Assembly: GCA_034509425.1 (NCBI GenBank)
Contig: JAVTVJ010000863.1
Coordinates: forward strand, 496,001 to 560,000
Direction: 5' to 3'
DNA: 64,000 nucleotides
DNA from: Eopsaltria australis
Taxonomy: Eukaryota > Chordata > Aves > Passeriformes > Petroicidae
This document shows positions 43,201 to 54,016 of this stretch, one piece after another (positions within the stretch are counted from its first letter, which is position 1; every line of letters starts with the position of its first letter). Under the pieces are notes generated by a model that did not search any database, was not told the DNA's origin, and worked only from the letters and a program-made list of their open reading frames with translations. A program made the translations under genes and the position numbers.

Positions 43201-46015
43201 GGCACAAACCCCGCTGCCAAGGTCAATTGCATGAGAGTCCTAATTGTGAGCCTGACATCAACTTACCACCCACAGCAAGCAGGAGGAGGCAAAGGTTAGA
43301 GCAGCAGCTCTGTCAAAACGTCACTTGCCGCCGAGCCCGGCAGAAGGGCTCCATGGCTGCTACGAATATAATGTTTCACTTACGTAAAAGGAAAAACAAG
43401 CCGGGCATCGCCCCCCTCCACCCTCTCCCCCTCCCCAGGGCTGCAGCACCCCGGGCACGGCGGGGATGCTCCGCACCCCGGGGCTCCCGGCCCGGCCAGC
43501 CCGTCCCCGACAGCAGCTCCGGGCAACCGAAATCAAACCGGAGATAAACCACCACAAAACTTGGGCTCTCCTCGTTCAACCTTTCCTTCTCCAACATCCC
43601 TCTGCACTTCTACAGAGCTCAGCGCACGAATCGAAGATATAACTGAAACAAAGCGAGGCTAATTTTACCCTAAATAAAAGAAAAAGTTGCAGTTTGATAC
43701 TGTATTTTTAAGAATGAATCCGATTTTTAATGGCAGCAGTCCAGCACAATGGGCATTTTCAAGCGCTTTGTGGAAATGCTAATTTTCAGTGTGTAGCATT
43801 ATTCCCCTGTGACCACCTGCTGATTTTTTGACCTGTTAATGGATCCCCAGGTTCGCGGGACACTTTAACCCGCTGCATTGTTCGCAGAGGTGGGTCCCAA
43901 ATCGCTTTGCGGGGAAAAAAAAGGGAATACTTGCAAAAAAGGAGATAAGGGCTTGATTTTATTATAACGATTATGTGTATATCCTCGCTAATGCCCCAGA
44001 CAAATCCCTGCGGAATTTCGACTTTGTTATGCAGCTTCATCACTTATTATTTACGGGCACACCTGGAGCGGGGCATATCAGGACTACTTGGGAGATTGGC
44101 GGGCGGTCCGAGCCGTCGGAGCCGCAAGCCCCGGGTTGCATTTGGGAGGGCGAGGATCCCGCAGGACTCAGTGCGGGACCTGCCCCGACGCCCCCCAAAT
44201 CCACAGCACCCCACAAGCGGCAGGAGAAGCCCCCAGGAGGGGCCACAGCTCCCCCAGGTCTCCCTGTGGCCGCTGAGGGCTCCCGGAGGGATTTCATCCA
44301 GGGTTTGGTTGTTAAAATTGAGAACGGGAGGGGGGGGGAGAAAAAAGCCCGAACAACAATAACAAAAAAGCAGCTGGCCATTGCCCCGGAGAGCGCGGTG
44401 TGGAGCGATCCTCCCTCCCTCCCTCCCCCGCCCCAGCGGCCGCATCAGGAGTGATTAACCCTTTTGTTTCAGCGCGGGGCCGGAGGTGCCTTTCCAGCAG
44501 CGGGCAGAGATTTACATGTGGAAACATCACCTCCATCCCCCAACCTAACCATATGCACAAAGGAAAACAGTCATGCATTAAACATGGGATTTATTGCCTT
44601 CTGGCCAGCATGCTGTTTCTTAAGTCACCATTAACCGGACCCAACAATTGCACATTTCGACTCAAAGAAGAGAAGGGGGAGGAGGGAAAAAAAAAAAAAA
44701 AAAATTAAAGAGCCCGAACCTCCTGCGGGTTGGGAATAAGCAGCTCCGTAACGTGGATGGGTTTTGATCAGTTCTAGGCAGGCAAAGAACCCAAAAAAAG
44801 TTCTTGGGGGACACAGGGAAACATTTGGGCACAACAACCACAGCAACTCCGAACGAACACTCCCCACCCGGGACGGGACGTGCCCTCCTCCCGCCGCATT
44901 CCGCCCGGGAGCGGGACGGGCATCGCGGGAGAGTCCCGAGCCCCGCACCGGGGGCGGCGATCGCGGGGACAGAGCCCGCAGCGGGGCCGGGGAGCCTCCA
45001 GCCCCCGCAGCCCGGCTCGGGAGATGCTGCTCCGGGAGCCCCGGCCCCGCTCCCGTGGGGGCCACCAGCGAGTGCCCCCTCCGCCCTTCCCCTGCACGCC
45101 CACCGCACCGGGAGCTCCCGGCTGATTTTAGCCAAAAATTCCACTTTTCCCGTAGCACGGCCCAGGAATGCGGGCTCCCCAAAAATGGGGACAGCGATTC
45201 GCGGTGGCGGAGCCCCCCACGCCGCCCCGATACAAAGCGCTCGCGCACACCCCACATTAGCTCACCGGAGTTATTTTAGGAAGTCGGAAATCAAAGATGG
45301 CTGGAGGTCAAGCTACAAAAGGTCCAGGGCGATTGTGATCTCCAACAAAAATAGTCCGAGCGTAGAGATTTTTTTCCCCCGTTTTTTTAAAGGCCCCATA
45401 AAAATCTTCATCTAACTCCGGACAAAGTGCTAAACACACCGAGGAAACCCAGCCCGAGCCGTTTCCTACCCCTCCGAAGTTGTCTGTAATTTCTCCCTCT
45501 GCCCCCCCACCCCTTTACCCCCATCCCCCCAATTCCCTCCGCTTCGGGGAGGCTTTGGGGTTCCCCTCCCATGCGGCCGCGGCTCCACGCGGGACCCGGC
45601 GGAGGCTCCGCGGGCGCGGGGGAAGCGTTCGGGGCATTGCGGGGCCGCCGGCCGGGCAGAGCGAGCGGCAGCGCTGCGCTCCGCGGCCGCCCAAATCTGA
45701 ACCCCCCCCGAAAATAACGAGGAGCCGCTGCCTCGCTCAGCCCCGCGGGGAGTTCAGCCCCCCCAAAAAAAAACCTGGGGGGAGCCGAGGGTCGGCTCCT
45801 GGCAAGAGCCCGCGGGGGGAAAGGAGCGGGGGGTGAAGCACGAGGTGGAAAAAGCCCCCCGGGAAGCGCCCCTCGCTCCCCGCGCCGCCTCCGCGCATCA
45901 GCCGAGCCGGGACCCGCGGCCGCTCCGCGCCCCCTCTGCGCTCACCACTTGCAGCATCTGGGGGCTGCTCCTCGGAGTTGATGTGCTGGGGCTTCGCCTG
46001 CTTCCGTCGCGACAT
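33845..46015 (-). CDS. SALL4: SALL4, spalt-like transcription factor 4, complete coding region in 4 exons
   Basis: Exons at 45946-46015, 36250-38784, 35327-35634 and 33845-34255 join with closing phases (1, 1, 0) into 1,107 codons plus stop (human about 1,053). Order: [12 protein letters not shown] (1-12), the SALL-family motif that recruits NuRD via RBBP4/7; C2HC finger 50-70; SUMO-type LKIE with Lys139; Q-rich segment about 199-220 used for SALL dimerisation; C2H2 pair 372-420; C2H2 triplet 573-653; C2H2 pair 929-977; conserved C-terminus ending [11 protein letters not shown]. Family knowledge: nuclear DNA-binding repressor/activator that sustains pluripotency and germline and limb development and binds AT-rich DNA through the C-terminal finger cluster. 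A KRCR at 40-43 stands where human has the KRLR nuclear-localisation motif. The first of two tandem conserved neighbours; ATP9A follows on the same strand. Confidence 0.98.
34256..35326 (-). other. SALL4: SALL4 intron 3
   Basis: 1.07-kb intron without other recognisable features. Confidence 0.9.
35327..35634 (-). CDS. SALL4: SALL4 exon 3 (residues 869-971), zinc finger 6 and most of 7
   Basis: Acceptor CTCTCCAG before 35634 and donor GTGGGT after 35327, 308 nt, phase 1 to 0. Begins (G)[17 protein letters not shown], then TLSPG-like [12 protein letters not shown]. Finger 6 has Cys929, Cys932, His945 and His949; finger 7 begins with Cys957 and Cys960 and is split by the intron after NLK. This C-terminal pair is the DNA-binding cluster (AT-rich targets in mammals). 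Confidence 0.97.
35635..36249 (-). other. SALL4: SALL4 intron 2
   Basis: 615-bp intron; no other feature seen. Confidence 0.9.
36250..38784 (-). CDS. SALL4: SALL4 exon 2 (residues 24-869), main exon
   Basis: Acceptor GCTTTAAG before 38784 and donor GTGAGT after 36250, 2,535 nt. It encodes [18 protein letters not shown], then the C2HC finger (CEKCCAEF to HKKNC), the glutamine-rich [18 protein letters not shown], finger pair 1-2 (Cys372 to His420) and finger triplet 3-5 (Cys573 to His653). After it comes a Ser/Pro-rich region with [14 protein letters not shown] and [19 protein letters not shown]. Human SALL4 splices inside this exon to make the shorter B isoform; whether this bird does cannot be read from sequence. 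The last 30 residues (839-868) extend past where the human exon ends as I recall it; see findings. Confidence 0.98.
42780..43160. promoter_or_regulatory. CpG island in SALL4 intron 1
   Basis: Dense CpG and GC boxes (for example GGGCGGGGCC near 42,993), about 2.9 kb inside the gene. It could host an alternative first exon or an intragenic Polycomb-type island; no splice-defined exon can be supported. Confidence 0.55.
44880..45960. promoter_or_regulatory. CpG island cluster flanking SALL4 exon 1
   Basis: CpG-rich segments at 44,880-45,120 and 45,540-45,960 separated by a less CpG-dense stretch and C-runs. They lie just inside the first intron and reach exon 1, as expected for the promoter island of a developmental regulator. 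Confidence 0.65.
45502..45530 (-). other. G-quadruplex motif, SALL4 intron 1
   Basis: On the transcribed (minus) strand there are four G-runs of 6, 5, 4 and 7 with loops of 2, 4 and 1 bases, a canonical quadruplex pattern that would also be present in nascent SALL4 RNA. Confidence 0.6.
45946..46015 (-). CDS. SALL4: SALL4 exon 1, coding part (residues 1-24)
   Basis: ATG at 46015 in a good context (CACC before ATG). Encodes [20 protein letters not shown] then AAS and the first base of Gly24; donor GTGAGC after 45946. The first 12 residues are the NuRD-recruitment motif shared by SALL1-4. Compared with human, the acidic/glutamine stretch that follows is much shorter. Confidence 0.97.
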
Positions 46016-46200
46016 GGTGCACCAGCATCGGGAGCATGCAATAGTAGCAATTATTTTCCTCTTCACAACAAATTCCTAGAGTTGGGAAATTTGGGCGGAA
46101 TGCGCATGTCAGAGTAATTATGATTATCAATAATGCATTGCGATTTATCATGGGTCCCTGACGGCTGATTGGCCTGAGTCCAAGGGCTCACAGATTATTC
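46016..46200 (-). promoter_or_regulatory. SALL4: SALL4 5' UTR and proximal promoter
   Basis: An AT-rich block with homeodomain-like TAAT cores (ATTATTGATAATCATAATTA on the minus strand, near 46,131-46,112) sits inside otherwise GC-rich DNA, about 100 bp upstream of the ATG. A CCAAT box follows at about 155 bp. The texture is that of a strongly constrained promoter; the exact transcription start is not visible. Confidence 0.6.
46165..46174 (-). promoter_or_regulatory. CCAAT box (NF-Y type) upstream of SALL4
   Basis: Minus-strand GGCCAATCAG matches the NF-Y consensus exactly and lies about 150 bp upstream of the start codon. Confidence 0.6.
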
Positions 46201-49200
46201 AAATCAGCCCCATTGATCCGCGCAGCGGGGCACGCTGGGCCATGTAGTCCCCGCGCCCGGCCCGCCCCGGCGGGCGACAAAGGCGTGAGCCCCGCGGGGC
46301 TGGGGCCGCCCCGGGCCACCCCCGGGCTGCGGGGGGGCCCCGCCACCTCCCCGGGTAAACAAACAACCCGGCAGCGCGGCTCTCTAGCCTGCACACGGAC
46401 AATACCTTTGTTGTCTCACCTGCGCGTTTTATATCGTGCTTTAAAGAGTTTCCCCCCCCCTCGCTCTCTCCCCTAAAGCGAGCGGCAGCCCGGGACAATG
46501 CTCATTCTTCCCTTTGTCGCTCGATAAGGTGGCAAAGGGAAGAGCGCCGAGAGGGGCGAGCCCGGGGTCTCGCGGTGGGGTGGGCGACTGGAGGGGCTTT
46601 AAAAGCGGATGCAGACGGCGCGTAATTAGGCTGGTTTGGTTCAGCTGTTTAAAGACTCTTTAAAGTCTCGCTTTCTGGGAAGCAGGCGAAGCTGAGCCAG
46701 TAGTATTTTTAACAGCAAGTGAAAACGTGAGACACGTGAAGGCTCGTGTGAAAAAGTTGAAGCAACAGCGCTTTGAAAGCGTTTTCCCACACTAACCTGA
46801 CTGCGTTAATACGCAGTGGAGTAATTTTCATCTTCACTCCCCTTTTCGGCTGTTTGGCTCCATGGGAAAAGGAGCCACGCTGAAATCCTCCCCAGGAACC
46901 CCAGCCGGGTGGCCCCGGCACTGGTGGCACACTGGGGACAGTCCGTGTGGCTGCAGGACCTGGCTCAGCTGAGCCCCGGGTTGAACTGTGCTGTAAAGCC
47001 CCCGAGTGTCCCAGCAGAGTCCCTCCAACTCCCACTGGAGCCAGACAGATCTTGCATAAGCAAAAATGTGAGGATCATTGAGTGGATGGAGATCTGGGCT
47101 GCAAAATCTCTGTGGGACACGTGCTTGCTTTTGGATTTAATGTAGAACAACACGCACGTCCCAGGTCTGTCTATGAAAAACAAAGTGGGTTGCTTAAAAA
47201 CACTGGAGAGAGAGAGAGATTTATTTGATGAGGAGATGATTTTGTTGATTTGGAGGAGGAGGACACGGGGTAAGGGTTTGGGAGGGTGAGGTTCAGCTGA
47301 AGGCACACTCAGTATGCCCTCGCCGTTGTGTTCATCAGCAAACATCGGGCAGGGTCTGTGCCTCAGTTTCCTGCCTGTGCACCGAGGGCTCCCCAGCTGC
47401 AGAGCTGCTGTGATGAGAAACATCCAGCCGAGGTGATGGGGCGCTTCAGAAGGTGATGCAGAGTGGAAAACCCAAACCTGACTCGCCAGTGGGAGGGAGG
47501 AAGCGATGGCACCTCAGGCAGCCCCACAACTGCCACAGGACATTGCACAACACCCCGGGCTCCGTTCACCTGGTTCTTTACTGGCACTTTTACACTGCAA
47601 AACCCCCAAGGGTTGTACAACACTTAATCTGGACTAAAATTTGTGCCTGTGCATACGGTCATGCCAAGTGTTGGTCAGGATTATCTTTATTTTGGTGGTG
47701 CTTGAGGAGGGGAGACCTGGATGGGACAGGCATAAAATATCTTAACGTTGTAGGTCAAGGTAAGCAGTGCATCCTGATCCAGTTAGTTCTGTACTCTCGG
47801 GGGTTGGCTTTGTTTTTGTAGCGTCTCATAAGGGGGTTTTATTTAGCCAAGGATAACACAAATCTTGCAGAGCAGAAGGTGTCACCCTCCTCCTTGGACA
47901 ACTACAGACCATGGAGGTCAGGGGACAACCTTTGGTTTCCAGGCCACTTTCTTCTGCAAGCAAAAAATGGTTTGTAACCCCCACTCTTCCTGCACTTCAA
48001 TGCATCAAGAGAAACTCTGCATTTGCTAATATAAAGTGGAAGAGATTAACAGGTATTTGAAATCGCTGACCATTTTTATCTGGTGTTTACTCCACCCCCA
48101 TGTAGCCCAAAGAGCTTCTCTATATTTGTTTGTTTAACCAACAGTTGGAAATGCTCTTTGTTGCCAAAGTGTGTCCTGAGGAAATAGACTGTTAAACGAG
48201 ATTGATACCAATTGATCCACAGATAGATCTTCACATTGATGAGTCCTCTCCTCTTGCACTGGATATGCTCAGTATGACCCACAGATTTTCAGTTCTTTCA
48301 CAGAAAGCTCCCGAGCCACACCAATGAATTTATTAACCCACACTGGTTTATGTGTCCAGCTGAGAGAGTGACAGCCCTGTACAGTAGATCCATACTTAAA
48401 ATAGACAACTCCTGGGGAGCATTTGTACTGAATTTAAAGGAATATATTATATGAAATCAATGGAAGTTTTGGTATTGATCTCACAGGACTGAGATTTCGC
48501 TCAGCACGGCGCTCACACGCTGATAAAACAGAATACATGGGAAGCATTAGTTTAAAATAAAAATTAAAAAGTTGCCGTGTTTAAAGGTGGGAAGACAGGA
48601 AAAGTGGGTGAAAGAGCACAAAGAAAGTGAAAAATACAGGGAGGAAGAGGAGGAATGTGACCAAGGGAAAGCTGTCCTGACTCTATTTTTCTGGGAAGGT
48701 GTTCCCAGCCTGTGGTGGTTATAAATAGGCTGCCCTGGCTGATTACATCATAGGCAAAAGGCATTTTGCTTGGCTTCAGCACGATCGTATGGATTAGCAT
48801 GATTACAGCTCCCGGATTTGAAAAATAGCAGGCTTCCTTTTTGGGCTTGACATTTATTTATTTTTTTAAGAAAAGTCCAGAGGAACAATCTCCTACCACC
48901 AACAGAGCTGCGGCACCGTCCCTGATAGGCGAATTTCCAGGAGCAGCCAGCCCAGCTCGTGGTGATAACTGGAGATTTTTAACGCCCTGCCTCACTGCAC
49001 GTGGAGCTCCTGCCACCAGAAACTGCTGCCAGCAGCTCTGCCCAGCCCGGGAAATTCCTGTCCTCTGGAATGGCTGCAAAATGGTTACATCCATGGAAAC
49101 ATCTGATAGGAGTGTGTGCTGAAGATGTGTATATTGTATATATTGTATATACCGCCCTGTGCACACCTGCTGACTCCCCCCGAGGTGAAGGACATTGTCC

Positions 49201-49770
49201 CAAATCCTGCACTGCCTCCTCTGATCAGCTCAGTTTGTTCCTGGGAAGAACTCACTGGTTTAAAACTTTTTGTGTATCCAGAATCCAAATAGAACTAAAA
49301 ATGCCTTTCCCTAGGTTGCACCATGTGTTACCTACATCTTCATGGCTTGGAGAGCAGAAAAAGCTCTTCGAGGCACAGCAGTTGCCTTTGCTGTGGTTCC
49401 TGCCCTGTTCCTGACTGCAGCTCTGCCAGACCAACCTCCCAGGGCTCACCTGGAAGTTCCCTGCTGGAACATGTCAAGGGAGCAGCGAGGTCGCTGATAT
49501 GAAGTTGACCACAGCTCTGCAGGCACTGTAAATCAGGGTGATTAACATTCATTGTTGGGCCAGTTAATCAGGGTTGGGTGCAGAGACCCAGACACATTCA
49601 GCAGCAGTTCATAAGGGTGTTAAACTGAATGTTGGCAAGGGCAGTGACTCCTCCAGCCTCCATCCCAGTCCAAAGCCAGGAGATTCCTCTTTAAACACCT
49701 TTTATAACTATGGTAATGAAGGGATATTTTTTCTCCTGTATAACAAAATAAAAATTATGTTTTCCCTCAG

Positions 49771-50131
49771 TCCGTCCATCCATCCATCCATCCATCCATC
49801 CATCCATCCCTCCATCCATCCCTCCATCCATCCATCCATCCCTCCATCCATCCCTCCATCCATCCCTCCATCCATCCATCCATCCATCCATCCATCCATC
49901 CTCATCCAATCATCCATCCATCCATCCCTCCATCCATCCATCATCCATCCATCCATCCATCCATCCATCCCTCCATCCAAATCCTCCATCCATCCATCCA
50001 TCCATCCCTCCATCCATCCATCCATCCATCCATCCATCCATCCATCCATCCATTCATCCATCCATCCATCCATCCCTCCATCCATCCATCCATCCATCCA
50101 TCCATCCATCCATCCATCCATCCATCCATCT
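49771..50131. repeat. (CCAT)n tetranucleotide microsatellite, about 360 bp
   Basis: Nearly uninterrupted CCAT units with scattered CCCT variants and a few phase shifts (near 49,900, 49,940 and 49,980). The open frames across it on both strands (Ile-His-Pro-Ser and Met-Asp-Gly-Trp repeats) come from the 4-bp period read in triplets and are not genes. Confidence 0.98.
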
Positions 50132-52861
50132 TCCTTTTTAGAAGCTGCAACACCTTGGCCAAACCTGATCATAGGGGAGAAGTTCTGAAGACCTGAGTTT
50201 GTGCAAATTGTGTGACAACATCACCTGGAGAGAGAAGAAAGATCGGAACCAATGTGGAAGCAAGAATTGGGGTTCAGACCTTACCCACACGGCAGCCAGC
50301 AAGGCACAGGGCACCAGAGTGGGACTGAGCAGGGAAAACACTGAGGAGTGGGAGAAGGACGGAGCACAAACCTCTAGCAACCTCAGCCACGACTCAGGGA
50401 ACAACTCCCTGCTTGACCTGGAGGTGCTTTTGGTCCAGCTGGAAATAACACAGCCACAACACCAAGGAAGTGCCTTCCATGTGGGAATTGTTAATGCAGA
50501 CACGACTGAGCCATGCTCACCTGAGCCATGGTGCTGGTTTTTATCGGTGTTTTTGTAGGTATTTTCAGGCTGGTATCGTTACCGGATGCCCCCGTTCATT
50601 GCTGAGCTTCTGCCCAACGTTAGAAACTTTCTTTCCAAGCTCAGCTCTCCCGCAAGGGAAGGGATAACACGGGAATTGTAACTTTTTTGAAAGACCCACC
50701 AAGGAGCTCCCAGGCAGGAGGAATGAGAGGCATGTGGGTTAGGCAGGTAAACAAACAAATCTCCGGGTGTTTGTTAAAATGCCCGAGCGTTTCACCTGCG
50801 CAGGAGCGAACTTTATCAGCTCTGATTTCTCACAGCGTGAAAAGCGTCCTTGTGCAATATCTGGTATTGGATGTCAGATGCAATCTGAGAATGAGATTTC
50901 CCCAAGAACACAAGTATTTTTCGGAATGGATTCCCTGGGTGTTAAGTGAGGAACATTCCCCCTCCTCTGCGATATTTGTTCAATTTCAAACACTTGCTGC
51001 TGAATAAACCCAAGATCAGAGGTTGGTGTAACTTGGCTTTGTCTGCTGTCCTCTTTGAATTTCATGGCCCAGTGATACCTTGGGGAGAGCAACAGGAATC
51101 CTGTGAGATCCTCTCCTCCCAGACAAGGTACACAAACCCTTTCTTTTAGCACTCTGCTGTAATGGAGCCTCGGGAGGTGTCTCATTATTGTCCCTTTTTA
51201 CAGCAGAGCTGCGAGGGAGCTGCCAGAGCCTGTGGGGAATCCCCTGCATGGTTTGGAGTTGGATTATGAGGAGTAATTTTTTTTTTTCAGGGAATACCAA
51301 GCAATATCTGAATGTGCCAGTGAAATATTGAGTCAGATGGCAATGAAAATACAGCTTAGTGGGTAGCAAATGACAACATCCCCCTGGATCCTTGTCCCAG
51401 GTAACCACGGTGGAATTGCAGGTGGTGTTCCCCATAATCCATTTGCTGTTCCACTTTGTGTTATCCCAAAAAGCAGCTGGTGAAGGGCAGGTGGAACATG
51501 CTGCCTGTCCTGGCAGAGGACTGAGTTTGGTTCCAGCTCTGTGTTCCTGGTACTTGCAGGGAAAATCGTCTGTGTGGAGATGACTTGAGACAGCGACTCG
51601 AGAGAGAATTATCAATTTCCTTGCTCATGTCAGTGGAGCACCAAGATCGAAACTGAATTATTTTCAGATGTCAAAATACCACTTAGCAGGGGGCTTTTAC
51701 TTAGTAAAATTAGCTTTCATTTTCTGCTTTTATGACTATGATTAATAACATTTTTTTAATGTGGTAGACCTAATTCCATTTCTTCTGCTACAGCAGTTTT
51801 TCCAATTACTTTTATCAGTTACATCCCAGTCCTAAATTTGGCTCCTTTCCATTTGGGTGAATTTGGTTCATGCCACACTTCGTGAAGGACTGGTGACCAA
51901 TTGTTAGTGGAGATTCAGAGCAGGTTTGGGAGGTGCCATCTGGCCTCTGACAACTCAGCTTTGAGTTAAAAAAAAGAATTATCACCAGCTAAAAAATCCC
52001 TAAATCCCCTGTCTTCAGCTGTTATGGTTGGAAGTCAATAGGAAAAAACCCAAACCAAAACATTAACACTCAAAACTATGAATAGAAATCAACACAAAAT
52101 TATCCAATCTAAAGCTGATAGAATAAAGGAGACAAATGTATGAATTTTTTTTGATGAAGTGTTAGCTTGGAACGATGACTTGAATATCCAAAATGATCAA
52201 ATTTAGTGCTCTACTCCATTTTCTCTTCAAACAAAGGAAACAATTGTTGAGCCTCAGTTCATACATTGTCTCCCCAAATGCTTCAGACTTTAGCCCTCAT
52301 CAAGGCAGCTTAAATACATCCCTTAAAACTGACAGGGGGAGCCTGGAACCGGTGGGTAAATCCATCAAAACGGAGCCATGGGACAGAACCAGCTCAGTTT
52401 CCTGGCTGTCCCCAGTGTGATTAAACACCATGGGACACCTCTGCTGGTTGGTGGCCAAGGTCACCTCAGCCAGCCAGTTCTGGGAGAAATTAAAGAGCTC
52501 CAAAGAACCCAAACAAAACCCCACAACTCTCAAACATTGCTGCCCCTGAGGCTCAGCTATTTCAGTGTAACCCCATCCACCCAAGCTGGTGCAGAGCCAG
52601 AGCAGTGCTTACCCACAGTGGTGCTTGCTGAAGTCACCCGGATCCAGCACCACTCTGTGAGCATCTGGAAAGTTCCCCAACATCTGCTTTACAATCTGCC
52701 TGCTTTTCTGGCTCCCAGAGCCTCAGCACTGCCTGATGATTCCCTTTGGTGGTGTAAATAATTCACAGAACCGTGGTGCATCACCGGCGTGTGTCAGCTC
52801 CTCTGAGCGCCTTGGGAAGCTCTTGGGGTGACAGGTGAGGGTGGATTTGTGCCACCCCTGG

Positions 52862-53035
52862 GGGCCAGCCTGGCCAATCCAGCTGTGCAAGCCTGGCCAA
52901 TCCAGCTGTGCCAGCCTGGCCACATCAATCCAGCTGTGCAAGCCTGGCCAATCCAGCTGTGCCAGTCTGGCCAATCCAGCTGTGCAAGCCTGGCCCCTCC
53001 AGCTGTGCCAGCCTGGCCAATCCAGCTGTGCCAAG
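52862..53035. repeat. Minisatellite, 7 copies of a 23-bp unit
   Basis: Core CCAATCCAGCTGTGCAAGCC at 23-bp spacing, with one unit lengthened by 5 bp near 52,921 and one altered near 52,995. Each unit contains an E-box-like CAGCTG. Confidence 0.92.
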
Positions 53036-53990
53036 GCCACAGGTGAGCAGGGCAGGTGCCAGGCAGCTGCAAGGCTCCAAAGAATTTCAAGGTGATGCCC
53101 TCGTGGACGTGGCTCTCCCTCTGTGGGGGGAGCTGGGATGAAGAGCTCAGGAGGAAGGAAACAACCAGGCCAAGCCAAAACATTTGTATTTGGCTCAGAA
53201 CAGAAGTACTTTTAAGGCCCTTCATAATTATGATCTTGGCAGGGATTTGGCTGCCAGGGGAGCTGGGGCAGGGTTGGATTCAATGAGGGTAAACCCATTT
53301 CCACTGCAAACCTCCCACCTTCCAGCTAGTTGTGTCCTGTAACTTGGTTATCCCTGGATCAACAGCTTAAATTTTAATGTAGTTATGTTAGCTGAGGTCC
53401 AGTCTACTCCACAGACTTTAACTAGATTAAGAGACAGATCAGCTATAATTGGAGTCCCTGATTGAATTAGATTGGGATTACAAATATAATTGGATACTAC
53501 CCTATTTGAGACACTTCAAAGGAAATATATCTTCGGAGCATGAAAGCTGAAAAATCAACAGACCTTTGGAAATCCTTGAGCCTGTTTCCTGAGTGGATGC
53601 AGCCTGTGTGGAGCTCCACAAAGATGTATTTTAACAGACAGTTCGCTCGTAAAAACCCGGAATCAGATTCCTGACGCACATTCAAGTCGAAGGCAACGTA
53701 ACCTCGCCACTTTTTAATCTCGCCCGTGGTGGTGGTACAGCCAGATTAGGCTAAAACTGTGCCTGAAAGAAGCTTTAAAACCTAGTAACAAGTCCTAAGT
53801 ATGGACTAATAGGCCTCAGGTTTTATTGTGGGATATAAGCGAGGAGCCGCAGTTGAAGCAGAGAATTCCTTTTGCTGACATGGCTTTTGCAGACATTTCC
53901 ATTTGAAAGGAGCAGTTGGGTGAACAATGGTCCCGGCGCTGGTTCAGTGCTTGACACCTTGCAGCAAGTAAAGGACAAAAGCCTGAAAAC

Positions 53991-54016
53991 TTTTCTTTTT
54001 TTTTTTTTTTTTTTTT
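53991..54016. repeat. Poly-T tract
   Basis: About 25 T with one C. Confidence 0.9.

Larger units (their letters stand above)
38785..45945 (-). other. SALL4: SALL4 intron 1
   Basis: 7.2 kb. The left part (38.8-42.5 kb) is unique AT-rich DNA. From 42.6 kb to exon 1 it alternates CpG islands (about 42,780-43,160; 43,320-43,540; 44,880-45,120; 45,540-45,945) with AT-rich blocks that look like candidate regulatory elements. It also holds a G-quadruplex motif at 45,502-45,530 and an A-run near 44,690. No exon is supported; long open frames here follow the GC-rich composition. Confidence 0.8.

Noticed and set aside
42571..43299. 242-codon plus-strand frame in SALL4 intron 1
   Set aside because: Pro/Arg-rich product of a CpG island, antisense to SALL4, with no recognisable domain or splice structure.
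44631..45415. Overlapping frames of about 170-208 codons on both strands in SALL4 intron 1
   Set aside because: GC-rich composition; all frames are open in the same place, which argues against selection on any one.
49574..50188. 204-codon plus-strand and 154-codon minus-strand open frames with regular amino-acid repeats
   Set aside because: They are the triplet reading of a CCAT microsatellite.
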